Positions 43,551 through 54,919 of a stretch of 64,000 nt of DNA are shown here, piece by piece (position 1 is the stretch's first letter; each line of letters opens with the position of its first letter). The translations under genes were made by a program, and so were the position numbers. The notes under the pieces are model-generated. The model had not been told where the DNA came from and searched no databases. It was given only the letters and a program-made list of their open reading frames with translations. Source of the stretch: Isoperla grammatica (lineage: Eukaryota; Arthropoda; Insecta; Plecoptera; Perlodidae); contig OX246741.1 of the NCBI GenBank assembly GCA_945910005.1, positions 11,411,804-11,475,803 on the forward strand, given 5' to 3'.

Positions 43551-44825
43551 AGCCCCGTTTACAAGGAGGATTCAAAACGGGATTGAGTTGGATTTTGTAT
43601 CGAATCCCAGTCCACTCCGTATATAAGCACTCCGAAAAGAGGACCGGATTCGCTTAATCGGATGGAAGATAAGGTTTCGCTAGCCTTAATCCCGCCTTTT
43701 AATAAAAAACCTTAATCAATCAATCAATCATGTTAAGGAAATGAGAAAAAAAACAAGGAAACTTGTGGATGAAAAGGCAAAATCACATTTGCTTTAATTT
43801 TTGCATTGTATCTATGTGTAACTTATATGCTTTAAATTTAAATTTACTTGATTACTTTCGATATTTAGAAATTGATCCGTTTTTGTACGATATACCAAAT
43901 GGTGATTAAATACCTGATGCGGCGACCTGACTTGGGAGTTCAACGAGCCGCCGCTAGGCAGAGATCTAGTAGATAACGGAGACAACACAACCATCATTCT
44001 TAAAAAATGTGAATCAATGTGAATTTTTCCAACGGCCAAACTGCCAAACTGCCTTTCAGCGGAAGTTCTTTTTTTTACGCGTATGCAAACTGCGACGAAA
44101 GTGAAGGTCTCCTGGTATGTTTGTAGTTTTCTGATATTTTAATTCGGTATTTGGTTACACTTTCAATTGTATTCCATGTATGAGCATAATGAGCATAATG
44201 AGTTGAAATGGGTTGCAAATTCGAAGTAGAACTTCCCCCAATTTGAATCGCCGTACAGATCGTTGGCTTTTCCTCTACTCATCTCACTGCCTTCTAGACC
44301 GCCGTATTCTCGGACTTTTCATCTCCCCTACCACCGCCTTCTACATTCTTATAAAAGAGTCGCATCCCTGTGGAAGCCGTTTAGCATCGAAAAGATTTCC
44401 ATTGCAGATAAAGTTTACTTAGTTTTATATTCGAAGATTCTTTTCAATGCGGATTTTGTGAGGAGACTCGCGGAAGCATAAATATTTATTAAGTTGGTAT
44501 TTCTAAAACGTCGGCGACGGACGCTAAGGTCTAATTGCGGCTTCTTGATTTATTCACTAAGTTACGGCGCTCGTAAATGTTCGCGACTTTCCGTTGTCCT
44601 TCGGGGAGTTCTTAGTCCTTGTCGCATCCATTCGCACTTGTTTCATTTCGCTTTTATCAAATAGTAAATACACGAAGAATCAATCAATCGCCAATAACAC
44701 ATAAATATTCATACCCCGAGATCTGCATAGCGGACATCTATCTCCCAGCGGAGTAACTATCTCTTCCAATTTCACAGTATTATTGTTTTCGTTCAATCGT
44801 TTTACGTATCAATTGATCACTCTAA

Positions 44826-44960
44826 ATATACTAGATGTATTCTGGTGACTGGAAAATAAATTGTTATGAGGAGGAGTTCAGCTGTCAATTGTTCAATGTT
44901 GTTTTATTGTTAAATCATCAATGGCGCTGAAAAGAGCGCTATCTATATTCTGTTAGTTTG
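44826..44960 (+). mobile_element. Dispersed element family I, copy 1
   Basis: TGTATTCTGGTGACTGG, TTATGAGGAGGAGTTCAGCT and ATCAATGGCGC match 49,560-49,705 with divergence. Confidence 0.6.
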
Positions 44961-45753
44961 AGTAACTATATCGGGGGGGGGGGGGGGGGAATTAGTGCAG
45001 AAGAAATGAGTACAAATAAGCGTATTTACAACTAACTTTTATTTACTTATATCGTGTATCGTACGTTGACGTTCGAGCGGAGATGCATATCGGCCAACGT
45101 GTTTGCATGAATGCATAAGTAAAGTCAATCATCCTGCCTGTTATTATATATAACTGTATAGAAGCTCATGGATTGGCCGCAATGATATAACAAGATCAGG
45201 AACTTCATCACGTTTAGTACTTTTTAACTAGTCGAGACTAATATACCACAATAATAAAACATTAGATTAGATTAGACAACATATTTTATCTTAAAAGGAT
45301 TCATCTTTTTGTGCTCAAATTATTGACATTTTTCTACTATAATCGAGATTCGAATTCTCTTATCTTGCCTTTAGTAGGTTTATGGTAAATTTTCTCTTTT
45401 CCGATAACTTTATAGCCTTACATCACGTATAGTAATCAACAGAGATAAGATTGAAGTAGACTGTTTTTTTTTTCGCTAGAGCATCATTAATTAGGAACCG
45501 AGTAACAATGCAATTATGATGAAAAACAAAAAAGTTGTTAGATTTTCATGAACTCTACGAGAATTCAACTGGAACCATATTTTTCTGCTACCGCCGCAGA
45601 AAAGCCAGATGCGTTGTTTTCGCCAAGTTTTACACCCGATTACTTCGAACTTTGCTCGGCAGAATCTCTTAGCACATTTATATTAGGTCGTTACCAACCT
45701 CACGAAGTTTGGCGTCTGCATTTCGTTCGACGCTGATCGGGTCGGTAAAGATA

Positions 45754-46043
45754 GGGTGCATTCACGTATTGCGCATGGTGGCCACATTGGAGGCCACAAT
45801 GGCATGTGATTGGTAGTGCATTGTTACTATATGTTTCAGCTGGCGTTTGATGCAAATTCAACTGTTCTTTAACTTTGGTTTGCTATTATTACTTAAAATC
45901 AACATAAGCAAACTCTTTTGTCTCGATTATTCAAATTTCCCCGTAAACAATATTATTTGTTTTCTAATTACAGCTAAATAAACTTGAAATAGTACTATAG
46001 GTGGCCTCCAATATGGCCGATGTGACGTCACGTGAATATTCCC
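45754..46043 (+). mobile_element. MITE family A, copy 2
   Basis: GGGTGCATTCACGTATTGCG ... GTGACGTCACGTGAATATTC, CC. Inverse of the 814-1,180 copy, shorter by internal deletion. Confidence 0.8.
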
Positions 46044-46805
46044 TATAGCAGCGAGGTGAATCGTGACGGTTCCTATCTACGCAATCGAACCTGTAGCGAT
46101 GTTTGGCTGTCTGTTAGATGCAACCATACAACGTCACGTAGGCACGCGGCTCTATTCTCCAGTCGGAAAACATTATCCTTTTCAGTTTTTGGTGGAGGTG
46201 CCGGGTCGATTTTTTAATGAATAAATCTGATATCTTTATCCTTCCTATATATGAACCTTAAATACATGTTCTCTGTTCGAGCCTTGATTTACTAATATCT
46301 GCCAGTGTAGCCTATACGGACTAACGTGCGCGGGGAGTATATACTTACTCACAAAACCAGCGTTCATTGTCACAGTCGATAACCTAGATAGTTTTCATCC
46401 CTACAGAGCTAGGAAACTTGGCAACAAACAACCCGCATCAAACAGTCCACAAGACTTCCTCGTACGAACTCGCCCCAAAGAAAGTCTAATTGAACATCAA
46501 CTTGATTCTCAAAGCTTTGTTTGCGGCATATTCGGCGGATGTTTTGCAAGTTTGTGAGAGAGATAAGCAGCCATGTAGCTGGCTGGCTTCTAGAATATCA
46601 TTACGTATGGTAATGTGGCCATCAACAACAACCGCCATGTATATATTAACTAAGAAGGGATACACGCATGTCCGTAGTAAACTGTATTCCTTAAAACTTG
46701 GCAATGTTGTTTTGAGAAATTGATATCTGACGAATGGGTAAAATTCCTAAAAACTCTACAATGTAGCTTTGGGAAATTGCTATAGGGAACTTGAAACTGA
46801 CGTCA

Positions 46806-47078
46806 CAGCCGAACTACAACAATTTAACAAATGAATCGAGCTGATGGACAAACAACGAGCTGTCAAAATAATAAAATTGTAACATTATGAAGAAAACGAG
46901 GTATGGCGATAGTAACTTTTCACCAGTTAAAACGTTTAATGATGGGCAACCAAGTTGTGAAAGTTTTGTATGTTTCTTGTTTGTTTTGAAGATTTGTTTC
47001 CAAAATCGGAATATTTTATTGTTTGACAGCTTGATGTGTGTCCATCAATTCATTTCATTTGTTTTATTGTTGTAAAAC
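46806..47078. mobile_element. MITE family E, copy 3
   Basis: CTACAACAATTTAACAAATG, GATGGACAAACAACGAGCTG and right end GACAGCTTGATGTGTGTCCA, TTTATTGTTGTA. Confidence 0.8.
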
Positions 47079-47689
47079 AAGCTTGCAAGAAGCCTAAAGA
47101 CGCATGCGTAAACTGTATTCCTAAAAACTTTACAACGTAGTTTTGAGATTGATCTACATCAATCTTAAAACTCTTTGAGGACCAGCCATCAAATCAAACA
47201 TAGACGCTTTCGAGATGCAAATTGAAACAACCACTCTCGGTTGTCCCTCTCTCTCTCTCTCAGCCCCACAACCCCCCCCCCCCCCCCCTCCACCCCCTAG
47301 ATTGATCGCGCTGCTAAGTACGCCCAGTCAGCGTATACACGACTACAACCGCGTATGTCTCTGTTCTATGCGACCCAATACAAAGATCAGCCCCTGAATG
47401 TCCAAGCATTGGCAACCTATTAGGTCGGGCTAACCGTTGACATACAGATACCGAATGTATTCAAGTGATGTAAAGTCTTCGCACGACTACGTTTCCGATG
47501 TCCTCGTCAGAGGCGAGGAGTTGTAGCCAACCAGCGAACCGCTCGAGACGAACCCCCGCAATAGCGATCGCTGATTGGCTACGAGTGACGGTGGGTTCCT
47601 CGCCTGTGACGAAAGCATGAAAAAGGTTGCTGTGCGGCAACTTTAACCATTATACTTTACATTAATCTTGATATTTACGGGTTACATGT

Positions 47690-47945
47690 ACGTCACAAAC
47701 GTGCGCATGGCGTCCATCTTTGGGACCAAACCTTGACGTTACCATGAAACTTGTTGTGGTAGAACACAGAAATCCTTAGTTCTTTCAAATTCATCTTGTT
47801 TTTTTTTGTATAAAATTGGTATGTGGGATAATTTGTGTTAATTTTTATTACTTATGTTTACTTTTTCGAATTCTAAATTATGATAAATTTTAGCTTATGA
47901 TGTATCAATTGTGTCGCAATCATGGCCGCTGTGACGTCACGTGGA
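47690..47945 (-). mobile_element. MITE family J, copy 1
   Basis: GTGCGCATGGCGTCCATCTT, TTGTTGTGGTAGAACACAGA and CATGGCCGCTGTGACGTCAC. Reverse of the copy at 50,893. Confidence 0.75.
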
Positions 47946-48047
47946 ATTTTTAATATTAACGCCACTCTGCCGCTATATTTCGTTGAGAATAAACGTGTAT
48001 CTATATACTGAACGGGTTGAGGTAGGAACAACTCGTTTATGTACAAT

Positions 48048-48300
48048 ACATACTTAACAAGCGACTTTACACATAATTCTCTGTACACAGGGTCTCATTG
48101 CGTCTGAGGAAGGAAGTGAACGCAACCGAAATATTCACCAGTTGAAGAAGAGCATACTTAAAGCACTCTTAGAGAAAATACATACTTAACAAGCGACTTT
48201 ACACATAATTCTCTGTACACAGGGCCCGTTACGTCTGAGGAAGGAAGTGAACGCCACCGAAATATTCACCAGTTGAAGAAGAGCGTGCGTTAATTATTCG
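48048..48300 (+). repeat. 132-bp tandem duplication
   Basis: Two copies of TACTTAACAAGCGACTTTAC, CTCTGTACACAGGG and GTCTGAGGAAGGAAGTGAAC, then CGAAATATTCACCAGTTGAA, exactly 132 bp apart. CTGAGGA...CGAAAT has a loose hammerhead-like layout, so tandem terminal repeats of a Penelope-type element are one possibility. Confidence 0.85.
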
Positions 48301-48689
48301 AACATGAGGTCTTGTATCGGTAACCCCATCCGTGTGTGTCCCGCTGTTTTGATTGCCAATAAATACGGTGGGCACCCCCCCCCCCCCCCCTAGTTGAGAC
48401 AAACCACCACCGTCTCGTTCACTGGGCGCGGGGTGATAAGAAAGCAGCCGGGTAATTCAGTGACAACATAAATCGGTTTTCTTACACATAGCTGCACGCG
48501 AGTTGGTCGTCCGACCATTAACGTCGCCCGCGCGGCTTTGTCACAATGTTAGTTTTACAACCAGCCGAGCTCGGAGCTTTCTATCGGTTGAGAAGAAGCT
48601 CACACATCGGTTACCCATGTGATACAACTGATAACCTGTGATTTATTTGTCTTATATTTTGAGTTTTCTCTCAAATGTATACATCATCC

Positions 48690-49050
48690 AAATAAGGAAA
48701 ATCGTAACTGTCGGCATCGTGATCGTAATTGAAATCGGGATCGCAATCGTACATTTTCCCATTAAAAATCATTACGGTTTTACGATAAAAGGCCCATCCA
48801 CATTGAAAATTAGCATGCAGTAACAGTAAAATTAAGGTTTCAGACACTCCCATTGGCTGATGAGAACCCAAGGTCATTGCTTAGCCAATGGCAGTGTCTG
48901 AAACATTAATTTTACTGTAACTGTTACTGCTAATTTTCAATGTGGATGGGTCTTAAGTTGTGAACAGCGCCGTAAGAACAATGTATAAGTTAACTCTCAC
49001 GATTTCCGGATTGCGATTGCGATCACGATGCCGACAATAATTGTGGATAT
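48690..49050. mobile_element. Inverted-repeat element family H, copy 2, with a nested MITE
   Basis: Left end AACTGTCGGCATCGTGATCG, right end GCGATCACGATGCCGACA. The element is split by the MITE at 48,789-48,954. Confidence 0.75.
48789..48954. mobile_element. Palindromic MITE 'AAGGCCCATCCACATTG', intact copy
   Basis: Left arm AAGGCCCATCCACATTGAAA and right arm TTTCAATGTGGATGGGTCTT. Second inner pair CAGACACT(C/G)CCATTGGCT. Nested in family H. Confidence 0.85.
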
Positions 49051-49066
49051 TGCGATCACAGTTTAC

Positions 49067-49128
49067 TTGCGAGTGTCGTGGAGGCGGCGGTGGTTTGGGG
49101 CGGGACTGATACATGATGGGGTCGCAGC
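49067..49128 (-). CDS. Candidate upstream exon, Pro-rich
   Basis: A 62-bp segment with acceptor AACCTAG and donor TCGCAA/GTAAAC that reads CDPIMYQSRPKPPPPPRHSQ. Its entry phase (1) matches the exit phase of the candidate exon at 61,360. It exits in phase 0, so another exon is needed before the C2 exon at 41,951 (phase 2). The composition is protein-like and GC-rich against the local background, but the donor is weak and there is no homology evidence. Confidence 0.3.
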
Positions 49129-49559
49129 CTAGGTTATGACGTCATAAACACCACCTGCTACTACGACATCCCATAGCGAGGTGGCTACTTGTAATTAAAC
49201 TAGCGAGAACGCAGGTTGGATACAGGGCCGGACCAAGAGAGAGTAGAGCCGTATGCAGAGTCAAGTGTCAAGTTAAGTACAGGATTTGTTACTATGGGAT
49301 TGTTTTATTACATGATATTTTCCATAAGAACAAACTCCAGAGCAACCATGAACAAAATCACATACTTAAATAGACTCAATGTAACCCTGTCAAATAAATA
49401 AAGCTTCAAAAAGTGAACAACTACTTAATTTCTATACGATATAAGAGGAGAATGTCTTGAATGTTTTTGTGATTGCTACAGCCGAACCGAGAGGAAATAC
49501 TGCAGTAAGTAGACTAGATTAGAAAGTGTTATTCCAGGCAAGCCAATTTCGGCCGCTCA

Positions 49560-49705
49560 TAATAGACGTATTCTGGTGGTAAGAAAATGAGGTATTAGGA
49601 GGAGGAGTTTAACTGCCACTTGTGCATTGTTATTGCATTGTTATGAGTCTTCAATGGCGCAGGTAAGGAGGTTGCTTTGCAGCGCTATATCTATTTGTTA
49701 GCTTA
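49560..49705 (+). mobile_element. Dispersed element family I, copy 2
   Basis: ACGTATTCTGGTGGTAAG, AGGAGGAGGAGTTTAACTGC and TCAATGGCGCAGG. See 44,826. Confidence 0.6.
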
Positions 49706-49854
49706 GGTCCAGTCTTACAATGTCCCAATAACTACTTATTCGTCGAATAGCTTGTTTTCTCCATGGCAACCACCAATCAAAACCCTTGAAATCCTCCGAA
49801 TAGCTTAATTGCTACAAATAACTTGCTTATTAGAACATTGTAAGACTGGCCCTT
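49704..49854. mobile_element. MITE with 'AGTCTTACAATGT' ends
   Basis: AGGTCCAGTCTTACAATGT and ACATTGTAAGACTGGCCCTT form the ends; the core has CTCCATGGCAACCACCAATC. A related core lies at 19,500-19,570. Confidence 0.75.
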
Positions 49855-49869
49855 AGTCCAATAGTCTCC

Positions 49870-50890
49870 AATACGGCACTAAAAAGAAACAGTATATGCA
49901 ATCTGGTGTCAACAAAATCAACTTTAGCTGTCAATTGTTTGAATTGTTTTCATTGATTGCTTGTTAAATATTTGAACTGTTGGGCGTTGAGCCTTTGTCG
50001 AATTTAAAATGACAGCTTAGTAGCGCTAACTCTTGCCAGTTACAGTAACGTTATCCGATATGGGAGGACGCTTACAGAGGTAATGCTATTGAACAGCAGT
50101 GCTATTGCTAGCTTATGTGTGATAGAACTATTCTCGATGAGTCACCAAATATACGATAAGTTTTCATACGAAAAAAGAAAGCACATTTGTCAAATAAACT
50201 ACTTGTGAAAACGCTTCAACAAAGACGGTGTGAACCGATATCGACAGTGGAAAATATCTCGAGTTGAAACCGGAGCATAGCGTAGAAGACCACAAATCAC
50301 ATAACAATAGCTGCACGAAATGTGAAAATTATGAGTTTTATATTTCTTCTAGTTTTGAGTTGGAGCAGAGCAGGGTAACCTCGCGCTGCAAAGGCCATGG
50401 AAAATAGATTTGGTCGTGTTTGCTGCATTTTATGAGATGTGACGCCACCAAAGTCGCGACAGATTGGACGGTTCGTGTTTTTGCTGGTGTTGCAACTGAA
50501 ATTTCAGAATTAAATTATTTTCTAACCACAGGTTTTCTCATATTGCCTTTTTAGTATGTGAGAAGCATTAGAATAGAATCAACCCTTCACTACGATGAAA
50601 AGAAACCATTTTGAAGTTAGCCGCCATTTTTTTGTTGGTCGCTGGAATGTATTCACCTCTGTCACTGCCATGGCAACTTTAAAGTGACTGGTGGCTTTAA
50701 TTTGGACATAACAATGCCACAGTAAGTTTGCTACGAGTATTATTATAACGTATGATTGAAATCAAAAATACGAACGATGCAGTCGCGGTAGTTTACACCA
50801 CTTTGAATCCAAGATGAAATGCGAAATGTTGAACGGACCCGTGTATAAAACAGGCTTTAGGTGATGGTTTATGCGCTAGCGTTTATTGAT
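49870..50890. other. No gene or element recognised
   Basis: AT-rich sequence without open frames or splice-flanked coding signal. Confidence 0.5.
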
Positions 50891-50892
50891 AG

Positions 50893-51195
50893 TTCCCACG
50901 TGACGTCACAGCGGCCATGATTGTGACACAAAAATTGATGTAGAACTATCCCAGATCATTGGCAGATATTATTCCAATTTACTAAAACCATCATCAAGAA
51001 TTTTAACATATAAAATAAGGTCATTAATTATACCACACATTTCAATTATATTCAAAAAAAAAAAAAAAAACAGGTCGAATTTTAAACATCTACGGACTTC
51101 TGTGTTCTACCACAACAGGCTTCAAATGTTTCTCAATTGCAACGTCAAAGTTTGGTCGCAAAGATGGCCGCCATGCGCAGACGTGTGGCGTACGT
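50893..51195 (+). mobile_element. MITE family J, copy 2
   Basis: CCCACGTGACGTCACAGCGG, CTGTGTTCTACCACAACAGG and AAGATGGCCGCCATGCGCAG. Reverse of 47,690-47,945. Confidence 0.75.
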
Positions 51196-51419
51196 ACAAC
51201 CTATGACTATCAAAGAGCTTAAACTTGGAAGCAATACCACGCCAGAGGCAAGATTCTTCATGTCACCTAGATCCGTGATAGATAAGAATAGACATCTGTT
51301 GAATATAACACAGTATATATATCTATTTCTCCAACAATCGTTAGGAAAGTTTTCACTACCGGAAAGAGAACTCTGGCAACGTCGCACATCACAACGACTA
51401 AACTTTTGAATTATGTTCC

Positions 51420-52435
51420 TTATTGTTTCGCGCAGTCGTTTTGAACCAAGAAGACAGTCTTAACTCGTTGTGGAAGACTTCCGCGCACCCGTTCGCCAAG
51501 ACGCTGCATATTTTATGACGGCGTCGGAAAACCGGCGTCTTGTTTGTGTGCTGGAGCTAGAGTAAAACATAGCTACTCCTTTGTGCGAGGGAACGCTGGC
51601 ATTTCAAGTGGAAACACAACAATTTACATCCATTGTCTACTTATTGTTTCTATACGCAGTAGTTTATTGACGGGAACGCTATTTACTCACGAATATTGGT
51701 AGTTTATAGGATTTCTGTTGCTAGAATGCTATCTCTTACTTTATTGCACCAAAATGGTGTCAAATAGAACCTGAACCACTGCCATAACCTTGATCTTGTG
51801 ATGTTAAGTTGTTATCATAACTTTCAACAATACGCGTTATAATTAACAAACTTCGATTGGAATATTATCTAAAATAAAATTAACATTCAATAAATTTGTA
51901 TTTATATAGTTTGCCCACTCGGTTACAAGAATAGAATTTCAAAATGGGCGTCTCAGGTCAAAGCTGAAGTAAGTTGCAGCACCTGTCCTGAAAGGTCCAA
52001 CTTTGTAATTCATTCTATGTTAATTGTCGTTAGTCAACTGTCTAACTGTCAAACGACAATATGTTTGTTTTGTATCTATAACAAAGGTATTCTCTGTCAA
52101 AAACCTTGTAAAACATTACTACAATGGATGATATTAAAAAGTATTAAATATAAACGACTTGAATGTTTGAATTGAGAAAACGAGGTGCAAAGATCGAGTT
52201 GGACCCTTCAGTACTGCTAGCGCTGCGAGCGGCAGAAAGTCGCGCCTGAGATGCCCATTATGTGAAATGTTAGTTATAATGGGTATTAGTCCATGGTCTC
52301 TTGTTTCGATTTCAAAGCACTGTATTCTTAAGAGCTTATTCCGTGTAAACGTATATGTCGAACACTTAAAGCAATGCTTAAAGTGTTTTGAACTGTGTGA
52401 ACCGAACCTCTTTAAGCCAATTGCCTCTTGAAACT
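51420..52435. other. No gene seen
   Basis: Unremarkable AT-rich sequence, with a family D core fragment at about 52,205-52,260 and a single unit resembling the 60.8-kb repeat at 52,325-52,360. Confidence 0.5.
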
Positions 52436-52586
52436 AAGGTTGGAATTCATAGTCGGCCCCTACACCTAGGGGCACCCATTGTTGCTATGGATTTGTTTTG
52501 TTTATGGGAAATAACATGCAAACAATTGTTACCTTGGTAACAATGGGCGCCCCTAGGTGTAGGGGCCGACTATGAATTCCAACCTT
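52436..52586. mobile_element. 151-bp palindromic MITE
   Basis: Left arm AAGGTTGGAATTCATAGTCG then GCCCCTACACCTAGGGGC; right arm is the near-perfect complement ending CCAACCTT. Arms are about 60 bp. Confidence 0.85.
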
Positions 52587-52960
52587 AATCTTCTCCGGGT
52601 GAGTGAAATCGACCATTAATACAATCTGTGCAGCTCGATCAGCGCCCTCTTAAGCTGACAATGCTGCCACGCGGAGGTCAAGTTCATCCCCCGCCACTTA
52701 TAACGAGTTGACGACGCTGCCTTCGTGATATAAGTGCGGGGGGGGGGCGGTGAGGACAAGAGATAGCGGTGAGTTGAGTGGAGGCTTCCTGCATCTGTCA
52801 GCTGTCGCGTCAGCAGAAACACAGAGCATCCATTACCTCCCTCCCACACCCCTCTCCTCTACCCCTACTGCAGCACACTGCCGTCTATATCTGGTCGCAG
52901 AGGACAGAACGCACTACACATCAAGGGTGTGTTACGTCAAGTTCCCATGCCTGCGTTTTA

Positions 52961-53133
52961 AGCCTGTATTACACGGTCAAAATTTTTCATCCAACTCCTT
53001 GAATTCAAGAACAAAAGCGCATCAATAAATAATTTCTATTGTTGTATTTGACTACATACTGACTGTTTTTGATGCGCTTTTGTCCTTGAATTCAAGGAGT
53101 TGGATGAAAAAGTTTGACCGTGTAATACAGGCT
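52961..53133. mobile_element. 173-bp palindromic MITE family B, copy 3
   Basis: Same 173-bp length, flanked by TTA and TAA. Ends AGCCTGTATTACACGG and CCGTGTAATACAGGCT. Confidence 0.85.
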
Positions 53134-53282
53134 TAACCCACAGCGTAGACACAAATAACTTAAATTGTGTCCAAGTTTCAACGCATCAAGCTATCAACGC
53201 ACAGTATGCGGATCATTTGACAAGCTGCAAGTTGAAGACATTTTTAAGTTATATGCTAGAAAAAACGTAAGCATGGGAACTT

Positions 53283-53817
53283 AAGCGCTCGTTACACGGG
53301 GAAGTGAAACGAAAAAGTGAAAAGAAAAAGTCACTTTTCTAAAGTAGAGATAGCATGTTCCTTATGGGACTTTCCGGTCGCTGTCACACGGGGAAGTCGA
53401 AAAGCAAAAAGTAAAAACTTTCCGCACTAGTCGAGCTCGGTTCAACAACTGAAAAGCGAAAAGCGAAATAACCTTGAACAGTTGGTCGTGATTGGCTGGT
53501 AATGTTGCCATGGACTACAACTTCGGGAATAAGTCGACAGTCTTTTGGGACGTCCTGTTAACTTTCCCAGAGATGTGTGTAAACAAGGCGGTGGTGTTAC
53601 ACGTACGTACAAGACGGGAGAAATCAATCGCCATACCTAGTTAGTTACCACTCTTGCCGCACAGCGCCCGATAGTGTTGCACGTAGGTCGAGAGATGGCG
53701 CCACACGCACACTGTTTCTTTTCCTCGAGAAGTGTCCCGTGTAACAAATTCGGAAAGTCTTTTTACTTTCTACTTTTTGCTTCTCACTCTTTTCACTTCC
53801 CCGTGTAACGAGCGCTT
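53283..53817. mobile_element. ~535-bp inverted-repeat element
   Basis: AAGCGCTCGTTACACGGGGA at the left end and CCCCGTGTAACGAGCGCTT at the right, with A-rich (GAAAAGAAAAAGT) and T-rich partners inside. No coding capacity recognised. Confidence 0.8.
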
Positions 53818-53913
53818 TAGCTTTCGTCCGATCTTCGTTATCACGTGGTTGCTCCCACCGCCAACTTCATATACTTGTTCTAAACTGAGAGCTTACCCAT
53901 CCCACTGCCACCG

Positions 53914-54182
53914 TTATGGGGAGGCGAAACAAGTGCACAGAGAGCGTTGCGAGCGATCCGGCCAACAGTCACCGAATATTGGATACACACAATTTCAACA
54001 ATACGAATTTCTAAGTAGTTGGAAAGACTACTTGACTTCTTTGGAATCGATGGATATTTTCGCAATAATAACTAGTGCACTGGCTTCTAGAGAGGTTATC
54101 GGTGATTTCTAGCAGGTAGTGGTCAGTGGCCGGAACGCTCGCAGCGCTGCAGTGTAGTCGTTTGTTGTACGCCTCCCCATAC
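53914..54182 (+). mobile_element. MITE family G, copy 2
   Basis: TTATGGGGAGGCGAAACAAG to GTACGCCTCCCCATAC. See 37,148. Confidence 0.8.
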
Positions 54183-54919
54183 ATACTTGATCTAGGCTGC
54201 ACTACCCAATACCCATTCCACAGCCACCTCTAATTGTTCGAGTATAGCGATCCCACCCCACCGCCCCCTCAATACACTTGTTCTGGCTGTGCTGGCGTGT
54301 TCGACCGCAATCAACACACTAAATTCGACTTCTGAATCTACGCTCTCGCCTCAGATGGTTTGCGTGACGGCTATTGTCAATCTAGAAGGGGAAACACCAT
54401 TGTGCTAATTCCACCAATATCGCAACGTGCACGCACACGCACACGCACGCACGCAGTCTCAGTTAGCGATGCAATCGGAGAGAGGAGTGGCTGACTGAAG
54501 GGCGTTCAACTGAAAACAGCTTTGTCTCTAATCAGGACTGATTGAATAAGGAGAATGATAACTTCCAATCCATCAATAGCATCGGATCTCGTTTGAGTTC
54601 GCTCTAACGATCTGTGGGAGAGTGTCCAAATATTATATCCACAACTGTGAGAAAATACTTCCAGCAGTGTTCAGTGTTAATTCTGGATTCACATAACTAT
54701 ACTTAAAGATTAAAGTTTAATTATTAAACAATGCCAGTTTCATGATGGCACTCACGCACATTTCTAATATGGAAGTGTTTATAGTTAGTGTTTAAGAAAT
54801 AAAACGAGCCTATGTCATAAAGGTTTTGGGTTACAAAAAAACAATTCTTCTGCATTTTAGGATACCCATCCTGCTCTTAGTGGAGTATGACAGGGTAACG
54901 CTACAGTGGTGGAGTATGA

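Noticed and set aside
45548..45736. Plus-strand 62-codon frame
   Set aside because: Protein-like in part, but with no splice signals, no recognised family and low GC contrast.
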